In this document: one piece after another, positions 42,004 to 50,229 of the stretch
Layout: each line of letters starts with the position of its first letter
Position numbering within the stretch: position 1 is the stretch's first letter
DNA from: CAVQRB01 sp963715055
Lineage (GTDB): Bacteria > Pseudomonadota > Alphaproteobacteria > Rhodobacterales > Rhodobacteraceae
Length of the DNA stretch: 64,000 bases
Direction: 5' to 3'
Assembly: GCA_963715055.1 (NCBI GenBank)
Contig: CAVQRB010000001.1
Location: 372,001-436,000 of the forward strand
The notes under the pieces: model-generated
The model's input: only the letters and a program-made list of their open reading frames with translations
Database searches by the model: none
Told to the model about the DNA's origin: nothing
Translations under genes and position numbers: made by a program

Positions 42004-43797
42004 TTACTCCGGAACGCCGGCTTCGCGAAGACATTTCGCGATTTCCTTGCCGATGCGGTAGTCCGAGGAGGGTGCAGCAGCCAGGTACTTCGATACCGTA
42101 AAGCCCCGATCACGCTTGAGAATTTCCTGCACAGTAGCCCGCGCATCGGTTTCGCGCCCGGTGCGCCATTCGGAAACCGCCTTCACGCGCCAACTCGACA
42201 GGTGATTGCGATTGAAATGCAAGGAGCGCGTGACCAGTTCCAGCGCGCGTTCATCCTCGCCCGCTGTCACATGCGCACCCGCCGTCAGCGTCAGGTAATA
42301 GTATCGCTGCGGATCCAGTGGCGACAGGGCATTGGCCTGATAGACATCGGCCAGCGCGTTTTGCCCGTCGTCCATGAAGGATCGCAGCGCCCCGCGCATG
42401 AGCCATGCCAGCGGTTCGGACTGATTGGCCGCAAGGGCTGCCTCGTAGCTCTCCGCCGCCAGATCAACGCGCTTCTCCAGATGGGTATGTGTCATGCCCA
42501 GCATTGTATGGGCCAGGGCATTGCCGGGGTCCGCATCGAGCGCGCGGCGGCAGAGGTCGGAGGCACGCTGCGCGTCCTTCCTTGGATCATCGGACCACCC
42601 CTGCAGCACACGCAGGTTGTGCCAGCGCGCAAGCCATGCGAGCGGCGTCGAAATACGGGAGGCCCGATCCGCGAGGGTCTCGAGCATGGTGAAGGCGCGT
42701 TGAAACTCGCGCTCGCTGAGGCTGTGCATCAGGTTGATCCCGGACAACATCAGCGAGTAGTTCTCTATCGTTTGCAGCGGCTGCACCTGCGAGCGCTCGT
42801 ATTCGCCTTGCAGCACCGCACGCACCACGGCCTGGCAGATATCGACGCTCATCCCGCCATCGCGGAACACATCGAGGAAGGGCGCGTTGATCTTGTCGGT
42901 CCAGATGACCTCCCCGGTCTTGGTGTTGCTCAATTCGAGCCAGCCCTGAAAATGCTGGCCTTCGAAGTGGCAGCGGCCCGACAGGATGTAATGCGCACCA
43001 AGCAGTTCCCTGGCCGGATTGGCAGCATCGCTTGCGTCATTGCCCACGCGACGCGTGGAGAGGCGCGAAATCACCCCAAAGCCGCGCACCGAGGACAGCT
43101 CCGTCGAAATCGCATCGGCAAAGGCTTCCGCCAGCGTCCGGGTGCCTTCGACATCGACGATGGGCGCGGGCGGCAAGACGGCGATGCGCAGCTTGAGCGC
43201 CGTGTCCGGGATCATCATCGGGAGCGGCTTCGGCGTCGAGGCGCTCTCAAGCGCATGCAACCGGACCGGACCGGAGACATTGCGCAGAAAACAATCGCCC
43301 CGGTCGCTCAGCAAAGCATCGAAGCGCGCCGGCAGGCTGATGCGCACGGCTTCGGTGACAAGGATTTCACCGGGAAGCGCCATGGCCGACAGACGGGAGG
43401 CGATGTTGATCGCAGACCCATAGGCCGCATGGCGCCCCTGCCAGAACGGCCCTTCCACAAGGCCGCTGCGCAACTGGATGGTCACCGGCGTGCCCTCGAT
43501 CCGAACCCCGCTCATGGCATCGCGCAGGGCAACGGCGATATCGACAGCATCAGGTGCATCGGCGGCGGTGAAGATCAGCGCATCGCCCTCGACCTTCAGG
43601 ATCTTGCGCCGGTCCTTGTCCTCGAAAAGCGCATCGATGGCTGCTTCCCAAAGTCTCGCGAGTTTTGCACCGTGAAGTTCATAGAGCCGAACCGATTCAA
43701 CGATGTCACAATATCCGACAAAGGCACGATTTTGCGCCTTTGATGGCGGGAAGTCACCTGAATCTGAATTCTCGACTGTTTCAATCATGCAGCACAT
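42004..43797 (-). CDS. Class III adenylate/guanylate cyclase with TPR-like repeats
   Basis: The 597-residue cytoplasmic protein begins with a class III cyclase domain (about 24-180). Metal-binding aspartates are in VGYCDIVESVR and KVEGDALIF, and AYGSAINIASRLS is the typical NxxxR-bearing helix. A middle domain (about 205-330, LRIAVLPPAPIVDVEGTRT) resembles the TolB-like segment of similar alphaproteobacterial cyclases. The C-terminal 250 residues form TPR-like helical pairs (ALDADPGNALAHTMLGMTH, YQANALSPLDPQRYYYL). It should make a cyclic nucleotide from ATP or GTP in response to a binding partner. It is first in the cyclase-PAP2-peptidase run. Start ATG 43797, or 43788. Confidence 0.85.
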   Translation of the reverse strand: MCCMIETVENSDSGDFPPSKAQNRAFVGYCDIVESVRLYELHGAKLARLWEAAIDALFEDKDRRKILKVEGDALIFTAADAPDAVDIAVALRDAMSGVRIEGTPVTIQLRSGLVEGPFWQGRHAAYGSAINIASRLSAMALPGEILVTEAVRISLPARFDALLSDRGDCFLRNVSGPVRLHALESASTPKPLPMMIPDTALKLRIAVLPPAPIVDVEGTRTLAEAFADAISTELSSVRGFGVISRLSTRRVGNDASDAANPARELLGAHYILSGRCHFEGQHFQGWLELSNTKTGEVIWTDKINAPFLDVFRDGGMSVDICQAVVRAVLQGEYERSQVQPLQTIENYSLMLSGINLMHSLSEREFQRAFTMLETLADRASRISTPLAWLARWHNLRVLQGWSDDPRKDAQRASDLCRRALDADPGNALAHTMLGMTHTHLEKRVDLAAESYEAALAANQSEPLAWLMRGALRSFMDDGQNALADVYQANALSPLDPQRYYYLTLTAGAHVTAGEDERALELVTRSLHFNRNHLSSWRVKAVSEWRTGRETDARATVQEILKRDRGFTVSKYLAAAPSSDYRIGKEIAKCLREAGVPE

Positions 43798-44095
43798 CGA
43801 AATCCGAAGTGTTATTTTGCGACAATCCTATCAGCATTACGAAGCCGTGTCACAACGCTCGTGCTCCGGCATCCCGAACTCCTGCGATGACGAAGCAGTG
43901 CTCAGAATTTCAGCGCCCAAGCGGGGTGATCTTGGTCGGGTTGCTTCGCGGGCCGCGGATAAGGAGAGCCACGAAGGAACGAGGCGCAAAGGGCGCGGGC
44001 TGACGCCAGATCTGCCGTCAGGGGAAATACCTCGGGTCGTATCGCGCCTATTCCGTAAACACGGAGTGCTTTCGGCATCAAACCGTCGACACACC
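43798..44095. other. Gene-free stretch
   Basis: About 300 bases between the cyclase start and the rpsI terminator. It presumably holds the promoter of the cyclase operon near its left end; no clear -10/-35 pair was found. No gene or RNA is supported. Confidence 0.5.
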
Positions 44096-44125
44096 AAAAA
44101 GAAAGGGCCACCGAAAGGTGGCCCT
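44096..44125 (-). terminator. Rho-independent terminator of rplM-rpsI
   Basis: On the minus strand a nine-pair perfect stem AGGGCCACC / GGTGGCCCT with a TTTC loop is followed by TTTCTTTTT. It lies 25 bases beyond the rpsI stop. Confidence 0.9.
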
Positions 44126-44149
44126 GACTTTGTCTCTTGAAAGACCTGA

Positions 44150-44638
44150 TCAGCGTTTGGAGAACTGGAAGCTCTTGCGGGCTTTCGCCTTGCCGTATTT
44201 CTTGCGTTCAACGACGCGGCTGTCGCGGGTCAGGAAGCCAGCGGCCTTGAGCGCGCCACGCAGGGCGGGTTCATAAAGCTGCAAAGCCTTCGACACACCG
44301 TGCTTGACTGCGCCGGCCTGGCCGGACAGACCACCGCCCTTGACCGTGGCGATGACGTCGAACTGATCGACGGTATTGGTGATCGAGAAGGGCTGCGCCA
44401 GGATCATCTGCAGAACGGGGCGCGCGAAATATTCGTTTTGCGGCTTGCCGTTCACCGTGACCTTGCCGGAGCCCGGCTTGATCCAGACGCGGGCGACAGC
44501 GTCCTTGCGCTTGCCGGTCGCATAAGCGCGCCCGAGGCTGTCACGCACCGGTTCACGGGGTTCCGGTTGGGCCATTGCGACAGGCTCCACGCCTGCTGCC
44601 GCGCCGAGATCTTCGAGGGAGTTGATTTGATCGGCCAT
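44150..44638 (-). CDS. rpsI: 30S ribosomal protein S9
   Basis: S9 lies in the small-subunit head, and its C-terminal tail reaches the P-site tRNA. The 162-residue protein has an alphaproteobacterial N-terminal extension (ADQINSLEDLGAAAGVEPV) before the conserved core: AYATGKRKDAVARVWIKPG, VKGGGLSGQAGAVKHGVSKAL and the basic tail KKYGKAKARKSFQFSKR. Start ATG 44638 has a GGAG site nine bases away; ATG 44644, which overlaps the rplM stop, is the alternative. It is cotranscribed with rplM. Confidence 0.97.
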   Translation of the reverse strand: MADQINSLEDLGAAAGVEPVAMAQPEPREPVRDSLGRAYATGKRKDAVARVWIKPGSGKVTVNGKPQNEYFARPVLQMILAQPFSITNTVDQFDVIATVKGGGLSGQAGAVKHGVSKALQLYEPALRGALKAAGFLTRDSRVVERKKYGKAKARKSFQFSKR

Positions 44639-44640
44639 GC

Positions 44641-45102
44641 TCATGCGCTCCGGGTGTTTTTGGGGTTCATGGACTTGACGTCCAGAACTTCAGGGCTCTG
44701 CGCCTCATGCGGATGCTCGCCGCCGGCATAGACCCGCAGGTTGGTCATGATCTGACGGCTCAGGCGGTTGCCGGGCAGCATGCGCTTGACCGCAAGGGTC
44801 ACAACGCGCTCAGGATGCGCCCCCTCGAGGATCTGCGCCTTGGTGCGCGACTTGATCCCACCCGGATGGCCGGTATGCCAGTAGTGCGATTCCTCACGCT
44901 TCTTGCCGGTCATCTGGATTTTTTCGGCATTGATGATGATGACATTGTCACCACAATCCATATGCGGCGTGAAGGAGGGTTTGTGCTTGCCGCGCAGGCG
45001 CATGGCAACGATCGAAGCGAGACGACCCAGAACGACGCCTTCCGCGTCGATCAGGATCCATTTCTTCTCGATGTCTGCCGGTGTTGCAGAGAAGGTTTTC
45101 AT
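44641..45102 (-). CDS. rplM: 50S ribosomal protein L13
   Basis: L13 is an early-assembling large-subunit protein. The 153-residue protein has the family blocks KKWILIDAEGVVLGRLAS, GDNVIIINAEKIQMTGKK, YWHTGHPGGIK and VKRMLPGNRLSRQIMTNL. The rplM-rpsI pair is the standard bacterial order. A good sigma-70 promoter lies about 66 bases upstream. E. coli L13 represses its own operon through the leader; whether this leader does so is not visible. Confidence 0.97.
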   Translation of the reverse strand: MKTFSATPADIEKKWILIDAEGVVLGRLASIVAMRLRGKHKPSFTPHMDCGDNVIIINAEKIQMTGKKREESHYWHTGHPGGIKSRTKAQILEGAHPERVVTLAVKRMLPGNRLSRQIMTNLRVYAGGEHPHEAQSPEVLDVKSMNPKNTRSA

Positions 45103-45167
45103 GGACGGTTCCCCGTTTATGGTGAAAGGCAGGCCACAACTGACCCTGCCCCGAATTCGATTGCGGG

Positions 45168-45195
45168 GTTATACCCGAGTCCATTGGCGCGTCAA
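45168..45195 (-). promoter_or_regulatory. Sigma-70-type promoter of rplM-rpsI
   Basis: On the minus strand TTGACG (45195-45190), 16 bases, then TATAAC (45173-45168). The predicted start near 45161 gives a leader of about 58 bases before the rplM ATG. Confidence 0.65.
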
Positions 45196-45615
45196 GCTGA
45201 GGTTGGCTTGATAAAGTGTTAAAAAACAATGTCTTAAAAAATAGGTATTATTTTACCCCAATTAGTTTATCCGGCTTGCAGCCAAAGCAGGCGCAGTCGA
45301 ACCCAAGGCCGATCCGCAAGACCGACCCTGCTTGCAGCGTGCCCCCGGCAGACCGGGGCCGAGGGAAGGTCGATTGTCTGGCACCAAGGCAACCCTTGGG
45401 ATCATGCTTCGCGTATAGCACTTTCGCGGATCTGGGGACATGCTCGCCAACAGGACTGTCGTTCTGATGGAGTGGCAAAAGCAATTCGATAGCAAAGATC
45501 GCACCGCTTCGATTGCAGGCTTCTCGGCTCTTCTTCCCTGGCCAGAGCCGCCCCGGATCGCAAAAAAGGGATCTGCTCAAAGCGCGCCAATACGCTAGTG
45601 GAAAAGATAGTGAAA
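45196..45615. other. Gene-free stretch upstream of rplM
   Basis: About 420 bases. The part at 45215-45260 is unusually AT-rich (runs such as TTAAAAAACA and ATTATTTT) directly upstream of the rplM promoter, resembling an UP-element-like region. The rest shows no gene, RNA or clear repeat. Confidence 0.5.
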
Positions 45616-46050
45616 TCAGGCGGCTGACCCGGCCGTACGCGGTAAGGAGTAGGTCAGGGTTGCCCGCGCGACCGGCGCGTCGACTCCCTCGGAACGGATC
45701 AGAACATCCGTGACGGACAATTGCCGCCCCAGTTTCAGAATCTGCGCCGTCGCGATCAGATCAACACCCGCCGCCGGCTTGCGCATGAAGTCGATGGAGC
45801 AATTCGTCGTGACGGCCAGCGCCTCCGGTCCGATCATGGCGAGCGTGGCGAGGTAGGCCGCGACATCCGCAAGCCCGAACATGCTCGGCCCGGACACCGT
45901 GCCACCTGGGCGCAGGTGCATTTCCCCAACGACAAGGCGCATGGTGATCGCGTTCGGCATCACCTCTTCCACGGTGAACTCCTCTGCGACCTGTGGGAAA
46001 ACCTCGCGCAAAAAAACCTGCAGGTCGTTCTTGTCCATTTTCAGTGCCAT
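45616..46050 (-). CDS. PaaI-type hotdog thioesterase
   Basis: The 144-residue protein has the hotdog-fold layout of the PaaI group: GEMHLRPGGTVSGPSMFGLADVAAY (long central helix with the usual Gly-Pro turn) and AVTTNCSIDFMRKPAAGVDL on the dimer strand. Family members hydrolyse acyl- or aryl-CoA thioesters; the substrate here is not deducible. The start is ATG 46050, with AAGGAG ten bases upstream. It is divergent from trmFO. Confidence 0.83.
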   Translation of the reverse strand: MALKMDKNDLQVFLREVFPQVAEEFTVEEVMPNAITMRLVVGEMHLRPGGTVSGPSMFGLADVAAYLATLAMIGPEALAVTTNCSIDFMRKPAAGVDLIATAQILKLGRQLSVTDVLIRSEGVDAPVARATLTYSLPRTAGSAA

Positions 46051-46402
46051 TTCCGTGGTCTCCTTCGGCACACAACCTTGTCGGAATCGCCGCGGCAGAC
46101 AAGCGCCAAGGCCCGATATGACCCGATTTCAGAGGCTTGCAGCGATTGTTTCCCGCAGGACGTGCAATAGTTTCCAAATTGCCCATTTCAATCTTGGCAA
46201 TAAAGTGGCAACTCTAGGGCATGGCAGCGATTGCTGCCGCACCTTTGGGTCGCCGTGGGCGGAAGGTCCCTCCAAACCAGTCTCTCGCTGGTTCGACATT
46301 CCCGCAGCGGCGACCCCAAAACTTCCCAAAAATGTGAAAACGAGCCCAAAAGACACGGGGGTTTTTCTTGCGCGCCCGCGCCCCCTGCCCTACATCGCGG
46401 TC
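46051..46402. other. Intergenic region between the thioesterase gene and trmFO
   Basis: About 350 bases that must contain the divergent promoters. I see no clear -10/-35 pairs, gene or RNA. The open frame that runs through it into trmFO lacks protein-like composition. Confidence 0.45.
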
Positions 46403-47758
46403 ATGGCTGATACACTTCACATCGTCGGCGGCGGCATGGCCGGTTCCGAAGCCGCCTGGCAGGCGGCAAACATGGGCGTGGATGTCGTATTGCATGAAAT
46501 GCGGCCCGGTGTCGGCACCTTCGCGCATCAGACGGGCCTTCTGGGCGAGATGGTCTGTTCGAATTCCTTCAGGTCGGATGACGACGAACAGAACGCGGTG
46601 GGTCTGCTGCATTGGGAAATGCGCGCCGCCAACGGCCTGATCATCAAGACGGCGGACAAGCACCGCCTGCCGGCGGGCGGGGCCCTCGCTGTGGACCGCG
46701 ATCCATTTGCCGAAAGCGTGACGGCGGCCCTCCTGTCGCATCCGCGCATCCGCGTCGAATACGGCGAGATCACCGCGCTGCCGCGTGACGGCCACTGGAT
46801 CATCGCGACCGGCCCGCTGACCTCCTCGGCGCTCGGAGCCGCAATCGCGCAGGAGACCGGAGCCGAGGCTCTCGCGTTTTTCGATGCGATCGCGCCGATC
46901 GTCTATTTCGACAGCATCGACATGAGCCGCGCCTGGATGCAGTCGCGCTACGACAAGGGCGAGACCGAGGAGGAGCGCACCGCCTATCTCAACTGCCCCA
47001 TGGACCGCGATCAATACGAAACCTTCATCGACGCGCTGCTCGCTGCCGACAAGACGGAATTCCACGAGGGAGAAACGGCGGGCTATTTCGACGGCTGCCT
47101 GCCGATCGAGGTGATGGCCGAACGTGGGCGCGAGACCCTGCGCTTCGGGCCGATGAAACCGGTGGGGCTGACCAACCCGCATGCCCCCGACAAGAGGCCG
47201 CATGCCGTGGTGCAACTGCGACGGGACAACAAGCTGGGTACGCTCTATAATATCGTGGGCTTTCAGACCAAGATGAAGTATGGCGCGCAAACATCTGTTT
47301 TAAAGATGATTCCAGGCCTGGAGAACGCGAGTTTTGCACGACTGGGCGGAATCCACCGCAACACCTTCCTCAACTCCCCGACCCTTCTGGACGGACAGAT
47401 GCGCCTGCGCTCGCAGCCCAACATCCGCTTCGCCGGCCAGATCACGGGCGTCGAAGGTTATGTGGAATCGGCGGCCATGGGTCTGCTCGCCGGGCGCATG
47501 GCCGCGGCGGAAATACTGGGACACCGGGTGGAGACGCCGCCCGATACGACCGCAACCGGCGCCTTGATCACCCATATTTCCGGCGGCGCCGAGGCCAAGA
47601 CTTTCCAGCCCATGAACGTGAACTTCGGTCTTTTCCCGCCTGTCGAAGGGCTCAAGGGCGGGCGACGGGGTCGGAAGGACCGCTACAAGGCCTATACCGA
47701 CCGGGCCAAGCATGACTGGATGGGCTGGCTGGGCTTCGGCGCGCTGGACGCAGCCTGA
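46403..47758 (+). CDS. trmFO: tRNA (uracil-5-)-methyltransferase TrmFO
   Basis: TrmFO makes ribothymidine at position 54 of tRNA using methylene-tetrahydrofolate and FAD. The 451-residue protein starts with the dinucleotide fold LHIVGGGMAGSEAAWQAA, followed by the family's MVCSNSFRSDDDEQNAVGLL and LNCPMDRDQYETFIDAL. LFPPVEGLKGGRRGRKDRYK lies near the C-terminus, with FAD contacts in VEGYVESAAMGLLAGRMAA. The start is ATG 46403; the longer open frame upstream is not coding. The methyltransferase gene follows 22 bases later and may share its transcript. Confidence 0.96.
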   Translation: MADTLHIVGGGMAGSEAAWQAANMGVDVVLHEMRPGVGTFAHQTGLLGEMVCSNSFRSDDDEQNAVGLLHWEMRAANGLIIKTADKHRLPAGGALAVDRDPFAESVTAALLSHPRIRVEYGEITALPRDGHWIIATGPLTSSALGAAIAQETGAEALAFFDAIAPIVYFDSIDMSRAWMQSRYDKGETEEERTAYLNCPMDRDQYETFIDALLAADKTEFHEGETAGYFDGCLPIEVMAERGRETLRFGPMKPVGLTNPHAPDKRPHAVVQLRRDNKLGTLYNIVGFQTKMKYGAQTSVLKMIPGLENASFARLGGIHRNTFLNSPTLLDGQMRLRSQPNIRFAGQITGVEGYVESAAMGLLAGRMAAAEILGHRVETPPDTTATGALITHISGGAEAKTFQPMNVNFGLFPPVEGLKGGRRGRKDRYKAYTDRAKHDWMGWLGFGALDAA

Positions 47759-47780
47759 CCATCGGTGATACGCTGCTGCC

Positions 47781-48395
47781 ATGGGAAATGGCTATCTCGA
47801 CAAGGTGTATGCGGCGAGGGGCGCGTCCGAGACGCGCGCACTTTATGACGGCTGGTCGCAGAGCTACGAGGCTGAGGTGGCCGAGAATGGCTATGTCACG
47901 CCGGGACGCTGTGCCGAAGCCCTGGAACGGTTCACCAAGGATTCTTGCTTGCCGGTTTTCGATTTCGGCTGCGGCACCGGGCTCTCGGGACTGGCACTGA
48001 AACTCGCCGGGTTTTCGACGATCGACGGTGCCGATCTCTCCGCGGACATGCTCGCGCAGGCCCGCGCCAAGAGGATCTACCGCAGGCTGACGCAAGTCGA
48101 AGCCGATGCGCCATTGCCCTTCGCCATGGGGGAATACGCATCGATTGCCGCCATCGGCGTGATCGGAGCTGGTGCTGCTCCGGCCTCCGTGCTGGATCTG
48201 TTGATGAAAGGTCTGGACCGACAGGGATTACTGGTCTTGTCGCTCAACGATCACGCGCTGCAGGACCGCTCCAATGAAGGACGGATCAACGAGTGGACCG
48301 ACTGCGGAGCCGCGCGCCTGCTCTTTCGCGAGCATGGCCCTCACCTGCCCGGCATCAACCTGAAGTCCACTGTCTACGTTCTTGAGAAATTGTGA
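47781..48395 (+). CDS. Class I SAM-dependent methyltransferase
   Basis: The 204-residue cytoplasmic protein has the SAM-binding motif I VFDFGCGTGLSGLAL (about 58-72) and the acidic motif II in TIDGADLSADML. A further conserved stretch, AIGVIGAGAAPASVLDLLMKGL, follows. It opens MGNGYLDKVYAARGASETRALYDGWSQ-like, a pattern seen in small methyltransferases of unknown acceptor. Its stop overlaps the GTG start of gluQRS by four bases, so expression is coupled to a tRNA-modifying enzyme. An RNA or small-molecule substrate are both possible. Confidence 0.85.
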   Translation: MGNGYLDKVYAARGASETRALYDGWSQSYEAEVAENGYVTPGRCAEALERFTKDSCLPVFDFGCGTGLSGLALKLAGFSTIDGADLSADMLAQARAKRIYRRLTQVEADAPLPFAMGEYASIAAIGVIGAGAAPASVLDLLMKGLDRQGLLVLSLNDHALQDRSNEGRINEWTDCGAARLLFREHGPHLPGINLKSTVYVLEKL

Positions 48396-49243
48396 TTTTC
48401 ACGACCCGTTTCGCGCCTTCTCCAACGGGTCCGCTGCATCTGGGGCACGCCTATTCCGCGATGCTCGCGCATGATATGGCGCGGGAGAACAACGGCAGGT
48501 TCCTGTTGCGCATCGATGACATCGACCAATCCCGATCGCGGCCCCAATGGGAGCGGCAGATCTTCGATGACCTGGCATGGTTGGGTGTAACTTGGGATGA
48601 ACCGGTCCGGCGCCAGTCGGAGCATCTGGCGGACTATACCGCCACGCTCGAAGGCCTGGCGGCATATGGCGCCGTCTACCCCTGCTCGTGCAAACGGCGC
48701 GATATCGAAGCTGCGGCATCCGCGCCGCAAGAAGGGCAACCTGCCTTTGGACCGGACGGGCGGATCTATCCCGGCACCTGTCGCGGGCGTGCCTTCGCGG
48801 ACCGAAAACCGGAAGATGCCCTGCGCTATGACCTCAGTAAATCCGTCGGGCGGTATTTGCCGTTCTTCAGCGAAACCGGCCCCGCACATGCGGGCGAGCA
48901 TGAGGTAACCGCGGCGTTCCTGCTCAACCGCGTGGGCGATCCGGTTCTGGCACGTCCAGGCATGGCGGCGTCTTATCATTTTTCGGTCATTCTGGATGAT
49001 GCCAACAGTCACGTGACCCACGTCGTGCGGGGCGAGGACCTTTTCGAGGCCACCTTCCTGCAGCGTTTCCTGCAATGGGAGTTGGGCCTCTCGCCGCCGA
49101 TCTACCATCATCACCGGCTGATCCGGGATGACGCGGGCCAGCGGCTTGCAAAACGCGATGACGCGCGCGCCTTGGCCAGGTTTCGCGCGGAAGGTGCCAC
49201 GCCAGAGGACATTCGCCGTCTCGTCGGGTTGCCGACAGGCTAG
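48392..49243 (+). CDS. gluQ: Glutamyl-Q tRNA(Asp) synthetase
   Basis: GluQ-RS attaches glutamate to queuosine at the wobble base of tRNA-Asp. The 283-residue protein is a truncated GluRS-like catalytic domain: FAPSPTGPLHLGHAYSA carries the HIGH-type motif, and QRLAKRDDARAL carries a degenerate KMSKS. It has no anticodon-binding domain. Cysteines in YPCSCKRRDIE match the zinc site; a third lies in PGTCRGRAF. Start GTG 48392, in a GTGA overlap with the methyltransferase stop. It converges on hisI with a four-base overlap. Confidence 0.93.
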   Translation: MIFTTRFAPSPTGPLHLGHAYSAMLAHDMARENNGRFLLRIDDIDQSRSRPQWERQIFDDLAWLGVTWDEPVRRQSEHLADYTATLEGLAAYGAVYPCSCKRRDIEAAASAPQEGQPAFGPDGRIYPGTCRGRAFADRKPEDALRYDLSKSVGRYLPFFSETGPAHAGEHEVTAAFLLNRVGDPVLARPGMAASYHFSVILDDANSHVTHVVRGEDLFEATFLQRFLQWELGLSPPIYHHHRLIRDDAGQRLAKRDDARALARFRAEGATPEDIRRLVGLPTG

Positions 49244-49623
49244 AGCGGTTGAGAGATCTCCGTTTCGCCCGCCGCGTCGACTTCCGTGAAAAAACAGCTT
49301 CGTCGCCCGGTGTGACAGGCGGGACCGGTCTGGCGCACCTGCAAGAGCAGGCAATCGCGATCACAATCGACACGCATGGCAACCAATTCCTGAAGGTGTC
49401 CGCTTGTTGCGCCTTTCGCCCAGAAGGCTTGGCGCGAGCGGCTCCAATAGGTGACATGACCGGTTTGCAGCGTTTTTTCGATGCTTTCGCGATTCATCCA
49501 GGCCATCATCAACACCTCGCCGTTCACACTGTCCTGCGCAATGGCAGGGATCAGACCGGCGTCGTTGTAGCTCAGCGTCGCCGGATCGAATGCGCGTGTC
49601 TTCGTTTCGCCTGTGCCGCTCAT
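49240..49623 (-). CDS. hisI: Phosphoribosyl-AMP cyclohydrolase
   Basis: HisI opens the purine ring of PR-AMP, step three of histidine synthesis. The 127-residue protein is the single-function form without HisE. It has LMMAWMNRESIEKTLQTGHV, WSRSRQAFWAKGATSGHLQ, and metal-binding cysteines in RVDCDRDCLLLQV and GPACHTGRRSCFF. The Fe-S scaffold gene is divergent 81 bases away, an adjacency I recall from other alphaproteobacteria. Confidence 0.95.
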   Translation of the reverse strand: MSGTGETKTRAFDPATLSYNDAGLIPAIAQDSVNGEVLMMAWMNRESIEKTLQTGHVTYWSRSRQAFWAKGATSGHLQELVAMRVDCDRDCLLLQVRQTGPACHTGRRSCFFTEVDAAGETEISQPL

Positions 49624-49704
49624 GAATAAAACCTTTTTGAATCTGTCGATGCGGCTATTATCTATGGGTCACAAGACCAAAGGAAAACCTCAAAAGGGTC
49701 ACCC

Positions 49705-50157
49705 ATGTCCGCCGATACCGATCTGATCAAACTCTATTCCGGGCGAATCCTCGCTCTGGCGGCGGATATTCCGCACCTGGGCCGTCTTGATAACCCCATG
49801 GCCACCGTCAAGAAGCGCTCGCCGCTTTGCGGGTCCGCCGTGACGGTCGATCTCGATGTGACGGACGGCGTCATTTCCGCTTTCGGTCAGGACGTGAAGG
49901 CCTGCGCTTTGGGACAGGCAGCCGCGGCGGTGACGGGCGCCTCGGTCATCGGCTGTACGAAGGCTCAGGTCGATGCAGCCCGCGATGCCTTGCGGGCCAT
50001 GCTCAAGAACGATGGGCCAGTTCCCAGCGCCCCATTCGACGGCTTCGAGGTGCTGGAACCTGCGCGCGATTACAAGAACCGCCATGCCTCGATTCTGCTG
50101 AGCATCGAAGCGACCTGTGAAGCCATGGAGAAAGCGCTTCAAGCAGACTGCGCCTGA
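49705..50157 (+). CDS. NifU/IscU-like Fe-S scaffold protein, divergent
   Basis: The 150-residue protein has the NifU N-terminal-domain layout. HLGRLDNPMATVKKRSPLCGS carries Cys42 (first ligand), and GQDVKACALGQAAAAV carries Cys67 (second). In canonical IscU the third cysteine lies in a C-terminal KCS segment; here the matching stretch reads NRHASILLS with Ala instead. Cys84 and Cys138 are present elsewhere. It may carry or receive clusters with altered ligation, or be regulatory. It is divergent from hisI. Start ATG 49705. Confidence 0.85.
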   Translation: MSADTDLIKLYSGRILALAADIPHLGRLDNPMATVKKRSPLCGSAVTVDLDVTDGVISAFGQDVKACALGQAAAAVTGASVIGCTKAQVDAARDALRAMLKNDGPVPSAPFDGFEVLEPARDYKNRHASILLSIEATCEAMEKALQADCA

Positions 50158-50229
50158 AGCCCTCAGGACTTTAGAAATTTCTTAGGATTATCCTGTCAGT
50201 GAGGTGCTGCAACTTGATGGCAGGGCTTC

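Noticed and set aside
41929..43743. 604-codon plus-strand open frame opposite the cyclase gene
   Set aside because: Antisense to the cyclase, whose metal-site and TPR motifs are clear; composition is shadow-like.
38060..44100. Attachment-site repeat of the tRNA-Asn 3' end flanking the cyclase/PAP2/S8 block
   Set aside because: No second copy of the tRNA 3' end was found by eye at the far boundary, and no integrase gene is present.
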